Part shown: one piece after another, positions 6,603 through 13,529 of the stretch
Layout: every line of letters begins with the position of its first letter
Position numbering within the stretch: the stretch's first letter is position 1
Assembly (NCBI GenBank): GCA_946886855.1
Contig: CAMPJJ010000128.1
Location: 1 to 13,529 of the forward strand
Direction of reading: 5' to 3'
Length of the DNA stretch: 13,529 nt
DNA from: an uncultured Roseateles sp.
GTDB taxonomy: Bacteria; Pseudomonadota; Gammaproteobacteria; Burkholderiales; Burkholderiaceae
The notes under the pieces: generated by a model
What the model saw: only the letters and a program-made list of their open reading frames with translations
What the model was told of the DNA's origin: nothing
Database searches by the model: none
Translations under genes and position numbers: made by a program

Positions 6603-7486
6603 GCCGCGCCCACGCTGCCCGCGCCGCCGGTCAGGCCGGCGGTGCGGCCGCGGGTGACGACGAAGCCGGTGCGCTTGAGCGCCAGCGACAGCGCGTCGGC
6701 CAGCGTCGCCTTGGTCGTGATGCCGTCCAGGTCGATGCCCAGGTGCACGATGGTCTGGGCGATCTGCGGCCGGATGCCGCTGATGATCGCGTCGGCGCCC
6801 ATCAGCCGGATCGCCGTGACGGTCTTGAGCAGATGCTGCGCGACCAGCGTGTCGACGGTGGGCACGCCGGTGATGTCGATGATGGCCAGCGCGGAGCCGG
6901 TCTCGACGATGCGCTGCAGCAGCGCCTCCATCACCAGCTGCGTGCGGCCGCTGTCCAGCGTGCCGATCATGGGCACGGCCAGCACGCCTTCCCACAGCTT
7001 CACGACCGGCGTGGACAGCTCCAGCAGCTCCATCTGCTGGCGGCCGATGATCTCCTCGCGGCTGCGCTGGTAGGTCGTGACGGTGTACTGCGCCATGTTG
7101 TCCAGCAGCGAGGACACCGCCCAGGTCGCGTCGGCCAGGGCCGCGGCGTCGCCGGCGAACTTGCGCTGCACGCCGGCGAAAAGGGGCCGCTTCAGCGCCA
7201 GCACGAAGCGGCTGGTGTCGGCGGCGCTCGAGCCCTGCGCGGCGCGCGAGGCCGACAGCTGGGCGAGCGTCGCCCGCACGTCGGACCAGGCGGCATCGTC
7301 GAGGTTGTCCGTGCCGTCGGCGCGCAAGCCGGCAAGCAGGGCGGTCAGCAGCTCGCCGGTCTCGCGGCCTTCGCTGGCCAGGGCGCGACCACCGGTCACC
7401 GACGCCAGCTCGGCCTGCCAGTCGGCCAGGACCTGGTCGCGGTGGACGGACAGGAGTTCTTCGACGGCGGCGCTGTTCTGTTTCAT
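6599..7486 (-). CDS. rsbR: RsbR-type stressosome sensor/scaffold (RsbRD_N-like N domain + STAS)
   Basis: This 295-aa protein is the first gene of the operon. Residues about 8-150 are helical and resemble the RsbRD N-terminal domain (FVLALKRPLFAGVQRKF, then the long helix around TTYQRSREEIIGRQQ), not the globin-like domain of RsbRA. The C-terminal STAS domain begins at ELSTPVVKLWEGVLAVPMIG (156-175) and carries AIIDITGVPTVDTLVAQ. Thr213 aligns with Bacillus RsbRA Thr205. The position of Thr171 appears to be Ser179 (GTLDS); both alignments are from memory. RsbR is the variable turret of the stressosome and is thought to receive the signal. The cytoplasmic protein has no visible cofactor motif, so I cannot name the signal. 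ATG 7486 has a strong minus-strand GAGAGGA Shine-Dalgarno 5 bases upstream, which decides the start. A short tail after residue 280 is Gly/Ala-rich. Confidence 0.93.
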   Translation of the reverse strand: MKQNSAAVEELLSVHRDQVLADWQAELASVTGGRALASEGRETGELLTALLAGLRADGTDNLDDAAWSDVRATLAQLSASRAAQGSSAADTSRFVLALKRPLFAGVQRKFAGDAAALADATWAVSSLLDNMAQYTVTTYQRSREEIIGRQQMELLELSTPVVKLWEGVLAVPMIGTLDSGRTQLVMEALLQRIVETGSALAIIDITGVPTVDTLVAQHLLKTVTAIRLMGADAIISGIRPQIAQTIVHLGIDLDGITTKATLADALSLALKRTGFVVTRGRTAGLTGGAGSVGAA

Positions 7487-7525
7487 CGGGTCCTCTCGAC
7501 GCGCTGGATGGCGCGCGGGAATCTG

Positions 7526-7620
7526 GGAAAGGGTTGCGGAAGGGTTAGGGGAAGGCGGGCGAGATCGTACTCTTTGCGCCATTCGCCCCCGGTCATCCCG
7601 GGGCGAGGATTGGGGAAGGG
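7526..7620 (+). repeat. Purine-rich repeats, GGAAAGGGTT / GGAAGGGTT / GGGGAAGG types
   Basis: GGAAAGGGTT (7526-7535) is followed two bases later by GGAAGGGTT (7538-7546), then AGGGGAAGG (7547-7555). GGGGAAGGG recurs at 7612-7620, on the other side of the inverted repeat. The spacing between the first two copies is about one helical turn (12 bases). They may be regulator sites for the divergent promoters, but simple low-complexity purine sequence is also possible. Confidence 0.3.
7584..7605. promoter_or_regulatory. Inverted repeat in the divergent intergenic region (candidate operator)
   Basis: CGCCCCCGG (7584-7592) and CCCGGGGCG (7597-7605) pair around TCAT with a single C-C mismatch at the seventh position. 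No T-run follows on either strand, so it does not look like a terminator. Its place near the middle of a divergent promoter region suits an operator serving both directions. That role is inference, and short GC palindromes arise easily at this base composition. Confidence 0.35.
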
Positions 7621-7700
7621 TATCTACTGAGTCGATGCGGGCACGCCGGTTGCCCAATGGCGCTGTCAGACAATTCAAGATGAATGATTGGGAGAACGAC

Positions 7701-8798
7701 GTGGCGGATCAGATGAGCGTGCTGGTGGTGGACGACAAGCCGCAGAACCTGCTCGCGATGAGAGCCTTGCTGGCCGACTCCGGCCTGGAGGTGTTGACGG
7801 CGGATTCCGGCCCGGCCGCGCTGGAACTGCTGCTCACGCATGACGTCATGCTGGCCCTGCTGGACATCCAGATGCCGGGCATGGACGGTTTCACGCTCGC
7901 TGAACTGATGCGGGGCACGGAGCGTACCCGGCATGTCCCCATCATCTTCCTCACCGCCGGTTCGCAGGAGGCGCAGCGCAGTTTCAAGGGCTACGAGGCC
8001 GGCGCCGTCGACTTCATCTACAAGCCGGTGGACGCCCACGTGCTGCGCAGCAAGGTGGCCGTCTTCGCCGACCTGCACCGCCAAAGGCAGCTGCTGGCCG
8101 AGCGCATCGTCGAGCAGGAGCGCCTGGCGCGCGTCAACGCGCTGATGCTCAGCGCGCTGAGCCACGACATCCGCAGTCCGCTGTCGGTCATGATGCTCAA
8201 CGCCGAACTGCTGATCCGCCAGACCGAATCGCCGTCGCTGCAGAAGGCCGGCCAGCGGGTCAAGGCCGCGGCGACGCTGCTGGGCCGGCAGGTGGACCAC
8301 CTGGGCAGCCTGGCGCGCCGGCCGTGCGAGCTGCTGCAGGTGCAGCCCGCGCGCAGCGACCTGGCGACGCTGGCCGCCCAACGGGTGGACATCGAGAGCA
8401 ACCAGGCCGTGATGTGGGCGCCGCCCGTCTTCGACCGCATCGGCGACACCAGCGGCGATTTCGACGTCGCGCTGATGGCGCAGACCCTCGATCAACTGCT
8501 GATGCAGGCCGCCACGCACGCCGGCGACAGCGCGATCCGCATCCAGGTCGACGGCAGCGCGCAGCGCTCGCTGATGCTGCGCATCAGCTTCGACACCGTG
8601 CTCGAACCCGAAGCCTCCATCCACCTGTTCGGCGGCAACGAGCCGGTGTCGGGCATGTCCTCCGCGCAGGTCGGACCCGGGCTGCAGGAGCCCGAGCGCG
8701 TCGCGCGGGCCCATGGCGGCTCGCTGATCGGCGTCTCGCGGGCGCGGCAGGGCACGATGTTCGAGCTGCTGCTGCCGCGGCTGCAATCGGAACGCTGA
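7701..8798 (+). CDS. Receiver + histidine-kinase-like protein with degenerate ATP-binding domain
   Basis: The 365-aa protein begins with a canonical receiver (about 5-122): D11/D12, phospho-acceptor D55 (LLDIQMPGMDG), T85 and K108-P. A helical stretch leads to a HisKA-like segment with LSHDIRSP (H155). The following region should be HATPase_c but lacks its motifs. The N-box position reads LDQLLMQAATHA without the conserved Asn residues. The G1 motif is absent (ISFDTVLEPE). The G2 region keeps only GPGL, then QEPERVARAHGG. The kinase is therefore probably inactive for ATP and may act as a phosphate sink, phosphatase or dimer scaffold (inference). The start GTG 7701 has GGGAG 6 bases upstream. 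ATG 7680 in the same frame has no Shine-Dalgarno; it would add 7 residues. The gene is divergent from rsbR across 214 bases. Confidence 0.88.
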   Translation: MADQMSVLVVDDKPQNLLAMRALLADSGLEVLTADSGPAALELLLTHDVMLALLDIQMPGMDGFTLAELMRGTERTRHVPIIFLTAGSQEAQRSFKGYEAGAVDFIYKPVDAHVLRSKVAVFADLHRQRQLLAERIVEQERLARVNALMLSALSHDIRSPLSVMMLNAELLIRQTESPSLQKAGQRVKAAATLLGRQVDHLGSLARRPCELLQVQPARSDLATLAAQRVDIESNQAVMWAPPVFDRIGDTSGDFDVALMAQTLDQLLMQAATHAGDSAIRIQVDGSAQRSLMLRISFDTVLEPEASIHLFGGNEPVSGMSSAQVGPGLQEPERVARAHGGSLIGVSRARQGTMFELLLPRLQSER

Positions 8799-8905
8799 AA
8801 GTCCAGGGAATGTTGTCCTACAGGCGGTGCCAGCGTGGCCCGACAGACCGGCCGCGCGCGCCGGCCCACAGTGGTGGCATCACAGCAACCACGATGGGGA
8901 CTGCC

Positions 8906-9742
8906 ATGAACCGATCCTCCGCACCGAAGATGAAGCTCGCGCCCAGGTCCGCGCCAAAGTCCGTGCCGAAGTCCATGTTGCGGGTCGCCATCGCGGTGGC
9001 CGCCTGCGCGCTGGCCGGCCAGGCGATGGCCGACATCACGTTCTACGAGAATGAGAACTTCCGTGGTCGCACCGCGGGCGCCGACGCGCAGATCAACTTC
9101 CTCAAGGAGATCGGCTTCGATGACCGCGCGTCCTCGATCGAGGTGCGCGGCGAGCGCTGGGAGGTCTGCGAGGACCCGGGCTACGCCGGCCGCTGCCGCG
9201 TGCTGCAGCCGGGCAGCTACCCGTCGCTGAAGTCGATGGGCTTGGACAACCGCATCAGCTCCGCGCGCCGCGCCGGCGAGGACGTGAGCCGCGACCGCTA
9301 CGGTCCCGATCCGCAGCCGACCTACCTGCGCCGCGGCGAGGAAGGCGTGTACCAGGCGCAGGTCGTCTCCGTGCGCGCCGTGATGGGCGACGAGCAGCAG
9401 CGTTGCTGGATCGAGCAGAAGGAAGTGCGCGACCGGCCCAACGTCGGCGGCGCGGTCATCGGCGGCGTGCTGGGCGGCATCCTGGGCCACCAGTTCGGCG
9501 GCGGCTCCGGCCAGGCCGTGACGACGGCCGCGGGCGCGGTCGGCGGCGCGGTGGTCGGCAGCAACGTCAACCGCGACAAGGACGTGCGCAACGTGCAGCG
9601 CTGCGGCGCGGCCCCCAACAACGGCAGCCCCCAGTACTGGGACGTGACCTATCGCTTCAAGGGACAGGACCATTACATGCAGACCCGGCGGCCGCCGGGA
9701 GCCACCGTGACCGTCAACGCGCGCGGCGAACCGCGCGAGTAG
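8906..9742 (+). CDS. Secreted beta/gamma-crystallin-like protein with glycine zipper
   Basis: This 278-aa protein is exported. A positively charged N-region (1-26) leads into a hydrophobic stretch ending AGQAMA, with a likely signal peptidase I cut after Ala42. Residues 43-122 are a beta/gamma-crystallin domain of two Greek-key motifs (ITFYENENFRG; WEVCEDPGYAGRC). Both halves end in a D/N-D/N-x-x-S-S calcium signature: DDRASS (72-77) and DNRISS (114-119). Residues about 180-222 form a glycine zipper of the 17-kDa-antigen type, built from two halves that share the 14-base DNA repeat GTCGGCGGCGCGGT (9443-9456, 9539-9552). Cys88/Cys97 and Cys167/Cys233 could form disulfides. It probably sits in the periplasm or outer membrane. 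ATG 8906 is chosen for GGGGA 5 bases upstream. In-frame ATG 8975 would leave a shorter signal peptide but has no Shine-Dalgarno. A link to the flanking kinases is not shown. Confidence 0.9.
   Translation: MNRSSAPKMKLAPRSAPKSVPKSMLRVAIAVAACALAGQAMADITFYENENFRGRTAGADAQINFLKEIGFDDRASSIEVRGERWEVCEDPGYAGRCRVLQPGSYPSLKSMGLDNRISSARRAGEDVSRDRYGPDPQPTYLRRGEEGVYQAQVVSVRAVMGDEQQRCWIEQKEVRDRPNVGGAVIGGVLGGILGHQFGGGSGQAVTTAAGAVGGAVVGSNVNRDKDVRNVQRCGAAPNNGSPQYWDVTYRFKGQDHYMQTRRPPGATVTVNARGEPRE
8939..8974 (+). repeat. Three 12-base tandem coding repeats (A/V-P-K/R-S)
   Basis: Three imperfect in-frame units follow each other: GCGCCCAGGTCC, GCGCCAAAGTCC and GTGCCGAAGTCC. They encode APRS, APKS and VPKS in the signal-peptide N-region of the crystallin-like protein. 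They explain why this N-region is unusually long; loss or gain of one unit would keep the frame. Confidence 0.7.
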
Positions 9743-9812
9743 CCGGACACGGTCATCGATCGACCGACCCAGTGAGGATTCCTGGGGCAGGCCGGGGAGG
9801 GGACGCGATAGC

Positions 9813-13436
<3,624 letters not shown>

Positions 13437-13449
13437 GGACCCCGGGACG

Positions 13450-13529
13450 ATGACGCAGGCGCCTCACCACACGCCGGGGTCGAGCGATATGCCGGGCGGG
13501 CCGGGCGGGCAGGGCGGGCACGGCCGGCA
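13450..13529 (+). CDS. Start of a further gene, cut by the window end (partial)
   Basis: An open frame begins at ATG 13450, 13 bases after the hybrid kinase stop, and stays open to the window edge (26 full codons). The visible peptide is hydrophilic and then Pro/Gly-rich (PGG-PGG-QGG). A GAGGA overlapping the kinase stop lies about 10 bases upstream, a little far for a ribosome site. The short gap and same strand suggest co-transcription with the kinase. The visible part is too short and low in complexity to name a product. An in-frame ATG at 13489 is an alternative start. Confidence 0.4.
   Translation, partial: MTQAPHHTPGSSDMPGGPGGQGGHGR
13491..13526 (+). repeat. 9-base GC-rich tandem repeat
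   Basis: GCCGGGCGG occurs twice (13491-13499, 13500-13508), then degenerates to GCAGGGCGG (13509-13517) and GCACGGCCG (13518-13526). If the partial gene is real, the units encode PGG, PGG, QGG and HGR. The repeat may continue beyond the window. Confidence 0.6.

Larger units (their letters stand above)
7487..7700. promoter_or_regulatory. Divergent intergenic region between the rsbR operon and the receiver/kinase-like gene
   Basis: These 214 bases must hold the promoter of the minus-strand operon and probably that of the plus-strand gene. I see no convincing -35/-10 pair on either strand and no -24/-12 element. What is visible: a purine-rich motif related to GGGGAAGGG repeated several times (7525-7555 and 7612-7620), an inverted repeat at 7584-7605, the Shine-Dalgarno of rsbR (7491-7497, minus) and that of the plus-strand gene (GGGAG, 7690-7694). 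Confidence 0.5.

Noticed and set aside
8848..8864. CCGGC/GCCGG palindrome between the pseudokinase and crystallin-like genes
   Set aside because: Only a 5-bp stem and no T-run on either side. It is expected by chance at this GC content, so I do not call a terminator.
9750..9766. CGGTC/GACCG inverted repeat after the crystallin-like gene
   Set aside because: 5-bp stem without a T-tract; too weak for a terminator or operator call.

Overview
The window is very GC-rich (roughly 70% by eye) and fully bacterial. Coding style (G/C at third positions, GTG starts, 4-base stop/start overlaps) and the protein types (CHASE3-GAF hybrid kinase with three receivers, beta/gamma-crystallin plus glycine-zipper secreted protein, Gram-negative-type stressosome) suggest a betaproteobacterium of the Burkholderiales, perhaps near Roseateles/Mitsuaria/Rubrivivax. 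That placement is inference from protein style; there is no rRNA or marker gene here.

Layout. (1) 52-1554, minus strand: a 500-residue protein I do not recognise. (2) 1735-7486, minus strand: a tightly packed six-gene operon read from right to left: rsbR (STAS scaffold with sensor-like N domain), rsbS (STAS scaffold), rsbT (serine kinase), a phosphatase fused to a kinase-like ATPase domain (RsbX-like), a soluble histidine kinase, and a REC-PAS-HisKA-HATPase-REC hybrid kinase. Four of its five junctions are 4-base ATGA/GTGA overlaps and the fifth has a 2-base gap. A probable intrinsic terminator (1689-1728) closes it. (3) 7487-7700: a divergent intergenic region with an inverted repeat and purine-rich repeats. 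(4) 7701-13436, plus strand: a receiver plus kinase-like protein with a decayed ATP site, a secreted crystallin-like/glycine-zipper protein, and a 1207-residue membrane hybrid kinase with three receivers. A further gene probably begins at 13450 and leaves the window.

How it may work. RsbR, RsbS, RsbT and an RsbX-type phosphatase are the parts of a stressosome. In Bacillus the released RsbT turns on RsbU and finally sigma-B. No RsbU, RsbV, RsbW or sigma factor is present here. Instead the stressosome genes run straight into two histidine kinases, so the likely output is a phosphorelay, as described for Vibrio stressosome loci. The window holds four kinase-type proteins and six receiver domains but no DNA-binding, GGDEF or HPt domain, so the final effector lies elsewhere. 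The most unusual sequence feature is a perfect 15-bp inverted repeat with a 4-base loop just inside the rsbT coding sequence (6106-6139), which could set RsbT output. The long open frames on the strands opposite the kinase genes are GC-driven shadows.
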